NCBI GenBank assembly: GCA_963457665.1
Contig: OY735207.1
Coordinates: 50,773,909-50,837,908, forward strand
Origin: Thysanoteuthis rhombus
Lineage: Eukaryota > Mollusca > Cephalopoda > Oegopsida > Thysanoteuthidae
Direction of reading: 5' to 3'
Length of the DNA stretch: 64,000 bases
Below, piece after piece: positions 1-11,522 of the stretch. Within the stretch, counting starts at the first letter, position 1, and each line of letters opens with the position of its first letter. Made by a program: the position numbers and the translations under genes. The notes beneath the pieces are model-generated. The model searched no databases. It saw only the letters and a list, made by a program, of their open reading frames with translations, and had not been told where the DNA came from.

Positions 1-1290
1 CAAACAAAACAAAAACACCTACACTGGCACTAACAATACTAACACCTATAACAGACACACACATATGAACAAACATAACAGGAACACCTACACAAATACT
101 AATATTACTGACACCAATATTGTGAACAGACACAGCTATATGAACAAACACAACTACAAAAACCAGCATACAGATAATAGGAACAAGAACACTGGACACC
201 ATAAGGTCCTCAGACCTACTACCCCTCATACTCTGCAAGAGGAAAGCCCTAAGAGTAGCATCCTCCCTCAACCCATCACATTGACCCTTCGAAAGCATCC
301 TGAAGACCCAGGCAAACACCCTGACCAGCAGGTAACCCCTACATCAACCCACACACACACTCGACCAAAAAATGAGGAAACCCCCCTACCACTAAATATG
401 GAAGGTGGGTTAGAAAACCTGATTCCAACACTAGTAAGCAGTTTAGAAAACTTACTAAAACACTACTACACACCATCAGAATTAAGGAAGACCCAGAAGG
501 GAAAGTAATGAACCTAAGTAAATTTCGATTTACTAGGGACACATTCAAACTCCTTAACAAGGGCCTTAATTTCTGTCCCTGACCCCCACACTTCAACAAT
601 CACACCCTCAACAAAGATCTCTATGACTTCTTTGGAAGGATCTAACTTAGAGCCCACCTTGGGGTGGATCAACAAACTTAAAACCCTATATCCTAATGGA
701 TTAAATACTAAACTGAACAACCCTCACCACACATAACACTAATACACACAACTCCTACCATTAATATCCTCACACCCACATCTTAGACACATTCAATAAT
801 GGAAGCTTCAAAGTCACGTAGACCCATAGGAAAAACTTCACCTTAGCCTGTTACAACCCCTGTCCAAATCAAAGCCAAAACATTTTCAGTAACTTTTAAG
901 GTTGATACCTATGTAGCTCCTTGACCCCACCACCCCTCCTACACTATCCCAAACATACCAAAAAATCCACCTCCACAACACTACCCCCTACCTTGACACA
1001 CTCTGCCCTCCCCAAGACCAACTGCTACTGCTTCACACAAATCCCAATACCTCCTGGTCATTCTTACATTCAGCATGAGGCCTCTAGTAGCCCTGACAAC
1101 AAAACCTACCCACAATGCATAGCCCCTGGTGGTGGACTCTGGTTCCACATGGTACATTTTAATTCCCACTCACACAACGCAAACCACTGATGATGGGAGA
1201 AATCCCGAAACATGTATGGACTATTGACATATAAGGATTAATAAACCTTACCACCACAAACTTCACTCCCGAGTCTGTCTCACTCTCTAA
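1..1290 (+). mobile_element. Degraded Penelope-like retroelement, 3' part
   Basis: The C-rich, coding-like plus strand contains remnants such as LLNKGLNFCP followed by a LYDFF-type motif near 500-650. These resemble the conserved segment before the reverse transcriptase of Penelope-like elements. The 3' end (about 1184-1290) carries a hammerhead-like motif, and a closely similar 3' end occurs at 57201-57300. The first 200 bp are an imperfect ACA-rich repeat. The element is broken and incomplete within the window; its 5' end lies outside. Family assignment rests on the short protein motif and the ribozyme. Confidence 0.55.
1184..1219 (+). ncRNA. Hammerhead-ribozyme-like motif of a Penelope-like element
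   Basis: The order of parts fits a type I hammerhead: stem I strand CCA (1184-1186), core CTGATGA (1187-1193), stem II GGGA-GAAA-TCCC (1195-1206), core GAAA (1207-1210), a minimal palindromic stem III (ACATGT) and the cleavage triplet GTA, then TGG (1217-1219) pairing with CCA. One extra T (1194) sits between CTGATGA and stem II. The second copy at 57201 has the canonical GTC triplet. Penelope-like elements are known to carry such minimal hammerheads. Cleavage activity is not shown. Confidence 0.6.
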
Positions 1291-1296
1291 AGTACA

Positions 1297-1321
1297 CATT
1301 ATATATATGTATATATATATG

Positions 1322-1352
<31 letters not shown>

Positions 1353-1383
1353 GTATATATATATATATGTATATATACATATG

Positions 1384-1417
<34 letters not shown>

Positions 1418-1561
1418 TATGTACATATATATATGTATATATATATATGTATATATATATATGTATATATATATATGTATATATATATATAAATGTATAT
1501 ATATATATATGTATATATGTATATATATATATGTATATATATATGTATATATATATACATG

Positions 1562-1592
<31 letters not shown>

Positions 1593-1609
1593 GTATATAT
1601 TTATATATG

Positions 1610-1642
<33 letters not shown>

Positions 1643-1674
1643 GTATATGTCTCTCTCTCTATATATGTCTATAT

Positions 1675-1720
<46 letters not shown>

Positions 1721-1731
1721 GTATGTATATG

Positions 1732-1776
<45 letters not shown>

Positions 1777-1783
1777 GTATATG

Positions 1784-1856
<73 letters not shown>
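1297..1856. repeat. (TA)n/(TATATG)n microsatellite, about 560 bp
   Basis: Nearly uninterrupted alternation of TA with regular TG variants, plus a short CTCTCT patch near 1650. It starts at the 3' end of the Penelope-like element. All Tyr/Ile open frames here are translations of the repeat. Confidence 0.97.
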
Positions 1857-1861
<5 letters not shown>

Positions 1862-1979
1862 GATGTTGTTGGAAGGTTGTAATTGAAAGGTGATATATTT
1901 CCCACTGATTAATCGGGATAATTGTCTTAGGGAGTTGGGTGAATGATTCAAGAACTTCTGGGGTTTGCTGTTATACAGA

Positions 1980-2250
1980 TAGTGTTTCCTCTAAGCTGCG
2001 CAGTCACACACAAAGTAAAATTATGTCACACAGTAAAATTTTGATGCTGGGCATGAATTTTGACAATGTCAGATAGAGAAAAGAAAGTTGAATACTAAAA
2101 CTGCATGGCCGATAAAAGCAATCATTGTACCTCTCTTGCTCTAATTAGCATCATTAGATTGCAGGCTTATACAAATGTGTTCGAATTGATAAATAAATGA
2201 ATAAATAAACGAAGAAAATGTAGAATCAAAAAATAATGAAACAATGATTA
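1980..2250 (+). mobile_element. hAT-like miniature element (family B), partial
   Basis: Starts with AGTGTTTCCTCTAAGCTGCG and continues with an internal segment (CTCTTGCTCTAATTAGCATC) shared with the minus-strand copies at 22207-22596 and 27500-27705. The distal end is not clear. Confidence 0.55.
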
Positions 2251-2805
2251 AGAATAATCAATACAGCAAATAAATCTTTTATGGCACACATGGAGTTTTT
2301 CTCTGTCGTTATTGGCTCTCACAAAGTTACCTCCCTTCACCAGATGGCAAACTAGATTATCTCCCTTACATCCGTCAACTTCGGACCGTTTTTGACATTT
2401 CAAAAAGTAGTTTTAAGGGAGAAAATGATTTCTAAATCCATAAAGCGTACATCAATATTCATAAAAGTTAAAAAAAACAAAACATCATTTCAATGTCATC
2501 TGGGAAAAAATGTAAATGATTAATTCAAGTGATTACTAACACGAAAAAGCAACTCTTAACTTGGTATTTGTAAGTTAATTTCATCCTATGTCATGAACCC
2601 AAAGTTATGTCATCTACCTGCTTATCTCCAGCAGAATTCATTTAATTTTATATATCTCTTGGCTTTAGCATGACCAAAGACAAACAAATCAACAAACAAA
2701 CAAAAATGACATGGGTTTTTATATAATGAGATACATACATATCAACTTCTTATGGGCAAATATTTTCTAAAAATCTGAGATAATTCTTTGTCATTATTGA
2801 TCAAA

Positions 2806-3150
2806 ATTGTCAATATAGGCTTCTTTAGTTTTTAATCTGGTCTGGCTGGCTGGCTGGCTATGTATGTATATAGGTGTATATGGTGTGTACAGGAGCCAAT
2901 GGACCTATGTCTCGAAAAAACTTTTTACATACCTAGGTTTTTAGCTGGAGGTTCAATTTGCAGTGTAAGATTAGGCTACATTTTTAGTGATCACTATCCA
3001 ACAAACAACATAAAAACAAAAAAAAACAAAAGTAACTTATTCATTGATCAATCATTGTTTTAATTTTTCAGTTGATCGCTCCCAACACCACTTGTTGTCA
3101 AAAGACATTGGTCACGTGATGGTTTCTATTGAAAGACTACCCCGACTCCT
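2806..3150 (+). repeat. Dispersed repeat family A, copy 1
   Basis: Shares ordered blocks with 10840-11265, 13020-13352, 26553-26930, 49409-49790 and 60760-60873: a TAGGYTTCTTYAG-like start, a CTGGCTGGC tract, a TTATTCATTGATCA block, and AAAGACATTGGTCAC followed by TTTCTATTGA. No coding capacity or tRNA-like head is visible. Class unknown. Confidence 0.7.
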
Positions 3151-5574
3151 TTCACTAGTTATTTGAAATTGCTTTTTCTATCTGTGCTGTTTTTATTAAT
3201 AAGTTTAGGTTGATATGATCTTTAACCTTACTCAGGTGTTTAATTAATCTAATGTTTTTTTTCTACTCTTTGAGAATATTCTAGATCTGAGTATCTTGCT
3301 GATTGGGGTTGAACATTATACTAGCGTATACCTGTCTAAAATGATAGAGTTATTTATGAATGGATTGGCACCAAGGAGCCTATAGTTATTTTATTAGGTA
3401 ATTCATTTTTAATAATTCAAGTACCCTAATTTCAAGTTTTTCAAGTCTCAATTGGACTTTGAATATCTCTTCCAGTCACTTATACATTTTTTTTTCTTTC
3501 ATCTTAGTTTTGAGTGATTAGCTTCTCTGTGATGTTTCTTTATTGTTATATCACAACAACTTATCTCATTTTATTACAACCCTATAACTGATCACATATA
3601 TATAATAAATCATAACATATATTACTTTTCCATTCACCCATGTAACATTGAAAATATTATTTTTTTCAGCTCTTGAATGTCCTGGCAGTTTCTGGTTCTT
3701 CGGACCACAGGGACCCACATAGCATTGAAATCTATATTGAGCTAGCTTATCCAACCTTTTATCAGGCTTATGCATACAACTTTCTTTACTCAATACATCA
3801 TTGAATAAGGCTGTCAACAGTGCTGCATTTAAACTCGTGAGGCTCTCAGCTGTATAAACCTCGAAGGCCATTTGTTAAAGAATTATATCAGAAGGTCTGT
3901 CAAAACTTGAAAACATACACGCTCTTAAAATTTATTGAGGCCACCGTGGATTGTGAAGCTCTAAGCTGTAGCTTTCTTACCTTGTGCTTAAAACTGGTAC
4001 TGTCAAGTTATTGTTAATGTCTCTGTTTCTGTGAATGTTCCAAACAATCCTGTCAATAGTTTTGAGAAAGGTCATTAACATTCAAAGAGTTTTTTGTAGG
4101 ATTTGGATGTTTTTTTTTTTCCTTGTTAGGCCCGGATTTCTATACTTTGTCCCAATTGAGTCATGGAAGCCACATTGAGTTGAAGTCTGCACTTGTCTCA
4201 TTTATACACTCAGTCACCATGTTGATGTATGCTGCTTCTTTTCAATCCTACTTTATGAGCATTGCTACTATTAGAGAAACAATTTCTGCTTCCCACCATC
4301 ATATATGAAGAAGGCTGTAGATTGGATTGTCTGAAATATTGTGTTAGCATCACGAACAATAAGGAGTTCAATCGTCTGGAAAACTTTTTGAATCTTATTG
4401 AGCTTATAAGATTTTTTAGGTCAAATGCGATAGCACACTCGGCAGATTACAGCAGTATTTCCAAACTGGATTCCATAAAAAAAATCTGGGGTTTTGCAAG
4501 ATAAGGTGTCTTTTTCAATGAAATTCGTTAAACTGCTTTTGATACTTTTTTCTCATAACAATTGCAAATTTAAAACAGTGTTGTTTTTCATTTTAATGTT
4601 TCATTTAATATCTGTTTTCTATATACATGAATTCTCTCCCTAAAATGATTTTTTGTTTCATTTAATATCTTATGAAAATTAGGGTGGCTGGGGTTGTCCG
4701 TAGAAAATATATGGTTTCCAAAATTTTTGGAAGATTCAGGTAACTCGCTTTTCTGCGATATTCACTTTATAGCAGTGGCCTGGAACTGAACGTACAATAT
4801 CTCCGAGAGATGCCTATATTTAATTTGGGGATTAAGATTCAAAGAGTCATAACTTATTTATCTCCCTTGCATCTGACCAGATACAGAACTTCATTCTAGA
4901 GGGACTGACAAAATGTAAGGGAGATAACTCATATTGTTTTATAGCCTATAGGGGAACGTCATCCCAACATTTTCCACCCAGTCCCCGACACACGGAGTAA
5001 CCTTTTGGGAAGGATTTGCGAAATGTGCAAGAAGAGGATACGCGTGTGGCAAGTATCAGTATTATATGGTGCCTGGGACAGGACAGCACATCTATTAGAT
5101 AAATCCCTGACATTTACTTTAATAGGGGCTGCTTGTAAAATGACCTGACGGATTCCATCAGCCAAGTCATATGATGTTTAGCCCAGTGAAACCCAGTTCT
5201 GGACAAAACAGAAAAGGAGAACAAAATAAATAAATTTGAAAAGCAAAAAGTAGTAGTAGTAGTATAATGGAAAAAAACAACTTCATCCCTACATTGTAAT
5301 AGAAAACAACCCTATGTGACACCAAGAACAATAATGACAATCCCAACCTCCTGCAACAAAATACCAAAAAGCTCCACTAAAAAAAAAAAAGAAAAAAAAA
5401 ACGGTAGCATCCTTGATAAATCTGTTTGTCTCTCTTTTCAAATGAAGGTCTAGAAATTTCATACCCGGCTTCATTTTTTTACAAGGATTGATTTAATTCT
5501 GAGCAGAGAAAAATATATCAATCTATGCTATGTGAACCAAAGAAATAAAATCATCTATCCGTAGATACATAGAC
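3151..5574. other. No recognised gene or element
   Basis: AT-rich sequence with short homopolymers. An open frame at 4262-4504 (80 codons) has no recognisable motif. The phrase TGTTAGCATCAC near 4350 recalls the mariner leader at 8690, so this may be an older transposon relic. Confidence 0.5.
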
Positions 5575-5830
5575 AGACTAGCTGAAACCTACCCTATTGG
5601 GCAGTTTCCTACTAGTATGTATATTGAACAGAAAGTAATCATTCAGTTTAGCAGTATAGTTACCTTTAAATTACGCCATGAATGATATAGAAAAAAAAAA
5701 CAATCAAATAGTCAAGTTCTTCCCCTAGGTCAACTAAGTATGTATATCAAATTTGGTAAAGTTGCACCAATGAATAGAAATTGATATACAATGTATGTAC
5801 ATCAATAACTTCATATTCTAATGTTGAAAA
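5575..5830 (+). mobile_element. LINE-like 3' tail fragment (family F)
   Basis: Shares phrases with 60130-60450, in particular CTAGTATGTATA-type and TTCTTCCCCTAGGTCA, followed by a TATCAAATTTGGT-type block. This resembles non-coding 3' tails of invertebrate LINEs; the exact clade is not determined. Confidence 0.4.
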
Positions 5831-5951
5831 AAGCACTTCTATCATATAAACATTTATTTTTCTATATAATCTCTGTCCTTGTAACTTGCACTTTATTCAA
5901 TGATGAATATGAATCATGTACATTGAGCCTTATACAGTGAAAGCTTTACTT

Positions 5952-5954
<3 letters not shown>

Positions 5955-5993
<39 letters not shown>
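5955..5993. repeat. (TA)n microsatellite
   Basis: About 19 uninterrupted TA units. Confidence 0.95.
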
Positions 5994-5996
<3 letters not shown>

Positions 5997-6059
5997 AGAT
6001 ACTATATATATAATCATAAATGTGTTATATCATTTTAAAATCCAATTGAAATGATCTGG

Positions 6060-6155
6060 CATTTTTACACAATAAATGTATCATTCGGTTTAGACAACAT
6101 AAATAGGATAAACAATTAAAGAATATGTGGCTGCTGCAGGAATCAAAATATTATA
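6060..6155 (-). mobile_element. tRNA-derived SINE family L, tail fragment
   Basis: The reverse complement reads TTCCTGCAGCAGCC followed by TTCTTTAATTGTTTATCCTA and a TGATACATTTATTGTG-type end. This matches the 3' half of the copies at 6190, 47500 and 55480. Confidence 0.55.
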
Positions 6156-6189
6156 ATGCATTTATAATAATTCCTGTTGGATCATATAT

Positions 6190-6435
6190 CTATTTCTTAA
6201 TAACATTGTTGTCCGCGTTGAGAAACAAATAGAGCAGATATAGACAGTGAACAAACAAAATGAGAGTTTGGCACAGTTATTTGGGCCTTTGCATTACTGG
6301 TGACTGTTTAGCTGAATGATGAGAGCAATGCTGCATTAAAGCGGCTACCTATGAGTCATAGGTTCAATTCCTGCAGCAGCCCCATTTTCTGTTCAGGCCA
6401 AATGATACATTCTCTGTGTAATAACAGGAGATCAT
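6190..6435 (+). mobile_element. tRNA-derived SINE, family L
   Basis: The internal Pol III-type promoter is visible: a GCTGAATGATGAGAGCAATG box A-like region and box B GGTTCAATTCC near 6360, then GCAGCAGCCCCA and a tail. An upstream AGAGCAGATATAGA block is shared with 47500-47700. Other copies are at 55480-55650 and, as a fragment, 6060-6155. Confidence 0.7.
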
Positions 6436-6474
6436 ACTATGCATATATATATTTGATATATAATTGATTATTGT

Positions 6475-6640
6475 GTCATTCACAGACAACTGTTTTGTTG
6501 TATTACAACTCTTCAGTGTGGCTATAGACTTGATATCTCTTCCAGCACAGCCAAGTAGGGCCGAAACCTTTGCTCTGGACCCAGAGGCAGATGCTCTACC
6601 TCTGCCCTACGTAAAACTAGATAGTCAGTAGGACTAAATT
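6475..6640 (-). mobile_element. tRNA-derived SINE, family K
   Basis: The reverse complement begins with a tRNA-like head (GGGCAGAGGTAGAGCATCTG, later GGTTTCGGCCC) and ends with CTATAGCCACAC, AAGAGTTGTAATACAACAAA and a TGACACAAT end. The same structure occurs on the plus strand at 38305-38480. Confidence 0.72.
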
Positions 6641-7435
6641 CAAGCAATGTATGTCTTATAACTTTTCAAAATACATACATAAGATTATTATTATATGTAT
6701 ATATTTCATTATAATGTATAAAATAGAATCATATCATATATATATCTTACAAAGTATATATTTGAAAACATATCATATACAAATAAAATATTCATACACA
6801 TCTTATGAATGTATCAATGTGAAGATACTGATTATATATCATTTTGTTATATTACTATATTCTAGCAGAAACATCCAGCTTTGTCTGGGGGAAAACATAA
6901 CTTAAAGATAAACAACACATTTTTTTTATTTCTCCTTACCCAACACAATGAATGGAAAAAATATTATTTACACAGAGACTTAACTCTTTACTTCCAGTCT
7001 GCGTGGCTTACTCACTGTCATAGATTGATGGCCTCACTTGTGTTGTGACTAATGAAATCAACCAAAAATTAAGATGAGAGTAAATGGTAGTAAAAAAATT
7101 GATAATAATGGTTTACAATACTTCATAAAGAAAGTAATAGAATAATAGTGTTCCATTTTATCATAAAAAATAACCCAATTTAGCTGTAACAATCTCATGT
7201 GTCCCTATGCTTCACCCCTCCACCACCTTCCCACTCAGATTCTGTCATTGAGAAAAGAGAAGTAGAGGGAGAAACAAAATTATCCATGTGTTACATTTAC
7301 TGAAGCTATCAATTGTTTCATTGCCAAAAAACACCAGAACTTGTTTAAGAATTGAATTTAACGAAAGAAATATGCATGATATTCATGATAAGAACGATCT
7401 ACAAAAATCTTGGCATAAAATCTTTCCTGATTTTT
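6641..7435. other. No recognised gene or element
   Basis: AT-rich sequence without a convincing reading frame, terminal repeat or tRNA-like head. Confidence 0.5.
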
Positions 7436-7439
7436 AGAA

Positions 7440-7740
7440 CTGATGATTGGCTACTGAATGGCCTCTGATGACCTTGAATGACCTCGAAGTTTAGCCTATA
7501 TGCGAGATTGATTTTCATTGATTCTCCATGCCAAATATCAGGTGAATCAGTCTTATAGTTTTAATGGAGGAGAGAAACAAAGATTAGGTAGAGAATGACT
7601 TCTGGTGACCCGGATTGACATCAAAGTTTAACCTATGTGCAAAATTGATTTTCATTGATTATCCATGCCAAATATCAGTAGAATCAGCCTTGTAGTTTTA
7701 ACGGAGAGGAGGTACGAACAAACAAACAAACAAAAGACTC
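7440..7740 (+). repeat. Two tandem copies of a LINE-tail-like unit
   Basis: Two diverged units of about 130 bp share TTTTCATTGATT, ATGCCAAATATCAG, AATCAG and TAGTTTTAA(T/C)GGAG. The second ends in (ACAA)n. The layout resembles non-coding 3' tails of RTE-type LINEs; this is inferred. Confidence 0.5.
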
Positions 7741-8520
7741 AAATATTAGCATAGTTCCATTGTTATCTTATTGATGGTATCTATAATTGATAATTTTGTT
7801 TTAGTCTTTTAGAAGGTAACTAATGCAGTATGATTAGTGAGAGCTTTTGTTAGAGTAGATATACTATATCTAACTATACTGCAGAAATCTTTCTTTGTTT
7901 CTGTGTGTATGCATCACAATCACTCAACAACTGGACATTTTATGATGTTGATGTTTGCCACATAACTCAGTCAGCAAACAAGGCAGTGCAGTGTCAAGTT
8001 TGGAGTTTTTTTTAGATGAGCTGCTCTCAAGAAACCTGATAAAAATAAATTTCAAAAATCAAAAACCAAGATCTTCCTTCATATTCTACACATATTCTCC
8101 CTTGATTACTCCACTTTAGAATTATCTAGATTTAGATATAAAACATCTAAATTTGCAATTGCAGAGAAGCAACCAAAATACTTTGACAATTATGGCAGGC
8201 TGCTCCACACACCATACAGTCTGGCTCCTTCTAAACATGCACCTTTGGAATGGACAGTGCTCTAGTTCTTATAATCACAACATGAAGCAAAAGTAACATT
8301 ACCTGCTATAACCTGTCAGTTATGTCAAATTGAGGCCACTCCATTCAATTGGGGTTTTAAAATGAACCAAATTTGCTAGTTGGCAATTTCAGCAAATTGG
8401 GGTCTTTTTGCTGCATTTTGTAAAGGTCATTAGAGTGAAGGGTCATAAGGGGAACAGCTTATTTTTTTCCTTGTTATTTAAAAAAAAATATATCTCAGAA
8501 AAAAACTCTTGATTGTATAT

Positions 8521-8990
8521 CTGGAGTCTGTCCGGAAAGTGTCCAGCCTTTTTGAATATCTCGAGAACTGATTGTCAAGGCCTTGATAGCCAATCAGAGG
8601 AGACCTTACTACACATGAGTGAACAAACCTTCTCCTATTGGCTAAGGCAATTGACAGTGAGATGTCATGGAGTGATCTTTTATACTGTGTGAGCATCACA
8701 TTCACAATGACTGAGCCAACCAATTCTCCATATTTCATGTTGATTTTTTCCTTTCCAAAACATTGTATCACCAAGACTCCTTACAGTTCAGATTTGGCTG
8801 CCAGCAATTTTGGGCTTTTCTCAAAGAGGTTTCAAACCATGGATGAGACTAAGGAGAATGCAATGATTGATTGACTTGATGAATTGGGGAAATAAACCAA
8901 AAAATATGGAGTCGCTAGGCATGCTGGAAGAGTCTAGAGACAGTTTCCAGAGCAATAATTCATAAGTAAATGCAGCAAGAAAGAAACAAA
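8521..8990 (+). mobile_element. Mariner-type transposon, internally deleted
   Basis: The left end, AGTCTGTCCGGAAAGTGTCC, resembles a mariner terminal repeat and recurs at 59965 as ATCTGTCCGTAAAGTATCC. An open frame at 8638-8874 ends with YSSDLAASNFGLF, the degenerate form of the SPDLAPxDFxLF motif around the last catalytic Asp of DD34D transposases, followed by KRFQTMDETKEN. Most of the transposase is missing. The right terminal repeat is not clear. Confidence 0.7.
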
Positions 8991-9216
8991 ACAGAGAAAG
9001 TTTTCATTTTGAACTGAAAAATTCAGCCAGTGAAAAAAAAAGGAAAAATGTTGTCAAACAGTATTTATGGGCCACAACTAGATTTCTTCTGAAGAATCAT
9101 ATATTTTTAGTTTCAGTGTCTTAAAAAAAGGAAAAATTGAAAGAAAAAAGAAGAGCTGGAGATATGGAGGCCCAAGGGGGGGGGGGGTCTTGGCTCTTTT
9201 AGGGCCCCACTTCCAA

Positions 9217-9355
9217 GAGTGTAGAGGTTCCCAACATGGGCTTGCAGACCTCTGAGGGTCCACAAAGCCATTACAGGGAGTTAGTGGACAGAATTTCAAA
9301 AGCCCAGAGTCCATGAGCTTGTTGAGTAGGAAGTACTTTCAAAAGCAGTTATGTA
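9217..9355 (-). mobile_element. hAT-like miniature element fragment related to 11939-12118
   Basis: Shares GGTTCCCA, GGTCCACAAAG, TTGTTGAGTAGGAAG and CTTTCAAAAGC with the reverse complement of 11939-12118. The ends are diverged and no target duplication is recognised. Confidence 0.5.
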
Positions 9356-9875
9356 GCTAGAGATCTGAGGACCAAGGGTGGGTACTTAGCTCCTTGAGGG
9401 TTCCCCACCAACATTTGTTATTGTATAATATCAGTAGAAATGCAGCAGGTGAACTGCTATTCATAAAGCATTTTGAGAGCCCCACTCTATTGGAGGTCCT
9501 GGGACACCTCTCTCTGTGAAATTCCAAGAGGCATACTTTGAGGAAGACTAAGGTGCCATTTTTCTTGGTAGGCTATTTTCTTTTGGTTAATATTAAAGGC
9601 TGAATACTTCCCAGACAGACCTTGTATTTGCATCTGACACACAGGCCTGCCAATCAGTTATTTGGATAATAACATTAAGTCATACTACTCGTAAATGTCA
9701 AGCTAAAATTAACATGTCCAATATTATATAGCAAGTTAGCATCATGTCAAGATCATGAAATACAATGTGTGTCTTACACCAAACCTGCAATGTGGCCTTT
9801 GTGTCAGCTGTTGCACAGTAAATAGACTGATTGGTATGGGTCATGCAGTGTTTTTTTTTTGTTTTTGTTTTTTTT

Positions 9876-9919
9876 TCTGCATTTGGTGATCTAATTTAGA
9901 TTAGTCTACCAAATGCAGA
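9876..9919. repeat. Short perfect-arm hairpin
   Basis: Arms TCTGCATTTGGT and ACCAAATGCAGA (12 bp, perfect), with a mostly self-complementary centre (ATCTAAT..TTAGAT). It follows a T-rich stretch. It may be the two ends of a tiny foldback element. Confidence 0.7.
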
Positions 9920-10177
9920 TTTTTCCCAAGATTTATGTATGGTTGTTTTTTTTCTAGAGTTAATACAAGTTGTGAGCACTAATTGGTGAGTATTAGTTTA
10001 CCATTCAGTGATAAAAAAATTACATTTTTATCCTCTGGGTAAAAGTTGATGCCTGGCTTTGGAGAGATCTTTTTTCAAGTTGATTTGTGCAATGAAATTT
10101 GCAGTGTAAGAAACTGTTCTAGAAATATTATACAGAAGAAAAAGTTATTATCAAGGACTAGTGCACCTGTGATGAAA

Positions 10178-10180
<3 letters not shown>

Positions 10181-10212
<32 letters not shown>
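10181..10212. repeat. (TG)n microsatellite
   Basis: Sixteen uninterrupted TG units. Confidence 0.95.
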
Positions 10213-10214
<2 letters not shown>

Positions 10215-10839
10215 TTATTTTTTCTATCAATGAAACAAAGTGAATGATTCACAGTCTTGTTTGGAAATCCCAGATCTTGCCTTCCATTCATCATTGTTAA
10301 TGGTAGTTCCAGGCAGTACTGTTTTGTGAATAATTGGTAGTAATGAATCTGAATTTCTCTTGTTCACAATCTCCCTGTATCCAACGGCAGGCTTGGTGCT
10401 TGTGTCAACGAGACCAAAGACCCATAACAGCGTGCTCGGACCTCTTCCATGATGGTACTTCGGCCAGTAAAAAAATCGTGACTTGTCTATTTCTATAATA
10501 ACACTAGGACCGCTAGGCTGTACTGGGTTATGTTGAAAGCAATTTTTTCTTTTTTGAAAAATTCTGTTTGTCTAGTCCATTAACTGCTTTGATATACTGT
10601 CACCTTTCTCCAATGTATACAACCTAAGCACTTAAATTTCATCAGTGTATCCTTGGCCAATTGGTAAGTCATCAGGCTGTGAAGGTTTACGTCAGAGTTG
10701 AAATCAAGTGGAACTGCCATGATTTTACATATTGATTTCTGCATAACAGAAAACAAATAAGTAAATAATTTGTAATTATTGTAGTAAGATGATACCTGAT
10801 GTTTAAACAATTTGCTGTTGAAATAATCAGTAAAATAGA

Positions 10840-11265
10840 AAATATTAGAAACAGTCAACATAGGTTTCTTCAGTTTTCAAGCTGATCTGGCTGGCTATGA
10901 ATGTATATATGTATTATGTATACAGGCTGCACCAATGGAGCTAAAGGGCTGAAACTTTAGATATCTACTCCTTACTCTGTCTATATAAGACATTTTCTTT
11001 GTTTTTTTGTAACCCTTCCATAGGTTTTTAGTGGGTGTTTCAGTCTGCAAGTCTGTAAATGTATGCTAGATTGGTCCCTTATTTTGTGTCCAGCTGCATT
11101 CAGGCTAATTTTTTGAAACTTCAGACTTTTTCAGCAGTCAGTACCAAACGAAAGAGAAGTAACTTATTCATTGATCAGCCCTTTTCCCAATTTTTTAATT
11201 GATCACCCTTGCTGCCAAAAGACATTGGTCACAGGATGATTTCTATTGAGTGACCAACCAGATCT
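10840..11265 (+). repeat. Dispersed repeat family A, copy 2
   Basis: Carries the family blocks in order: TAGGTTTCTTCAG, CTGGCTGGCTATGAATGTAT, TTATTCATTGATCA and CCAAAAGACATTGGTCAC, ending TTTCTATTGAGTGACCAACC. It abuts the foldback at 11266. Confidence 0.72.
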
Positions 11266-11522
11266 ATCTTTATTTTCTATTAGATGAAGTACTGTCAACC
11301 ATGATTATTAATTTTTGGCCAGCATTTTCTTTCATCTTAATTTTTTAGATGCTTTTTATCGCAACTTAACTCAGGCCATCTACTCAAAGCAATTACTGAA
11401 CAAACAGCCTGTGTAGAATTGCTATAAAAAGCATCTAAAAATTATGGTGAAAGAAAATACCAGTCAAAAATCAATAACTATGGTTGACAGAGCTTCATCT
11501 AATAAAAAATAAATATAAAGAT
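11266..11522. repeat. Foldback element: about 100-bp inverted arms, 54-bp spacer
   Basis: The arm at 11266-11364 pairs with 11419-11522. Matching blocks include TTAGATGAAG, CTGTCAACCAT, ATTTTCTTTCA and TTTTAGATGCTTTTTAT, with roughly 85-90% matching by eye. An RNA of either strand would form a long hairpin. No open frame. Confidence 0.85.

Noticed and set aside
65-508. 147-codon Asn/Thr/His-rich open frame
   Set aside because: Composition follows an imperfect ACA-type repeat within the Penelope-like element; not a host gene.
1159-1951. Long open frames of alternating Tyr/Ile/Met/Val
   Set aside because: They are six-frame translations of the TA/TATG microsatellite.
6300-6380. A functional tRNA gene
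   Set aside because: Box A and box B are present, but no complete cloverleaf is visible and the same unit recurs with shared tails, so it is a SINE head.
8638-8874. Host protein of 78 residues
   Set aside because: The C-terminal half is a mariner transposase remnant and the frame begins in the element's leader.
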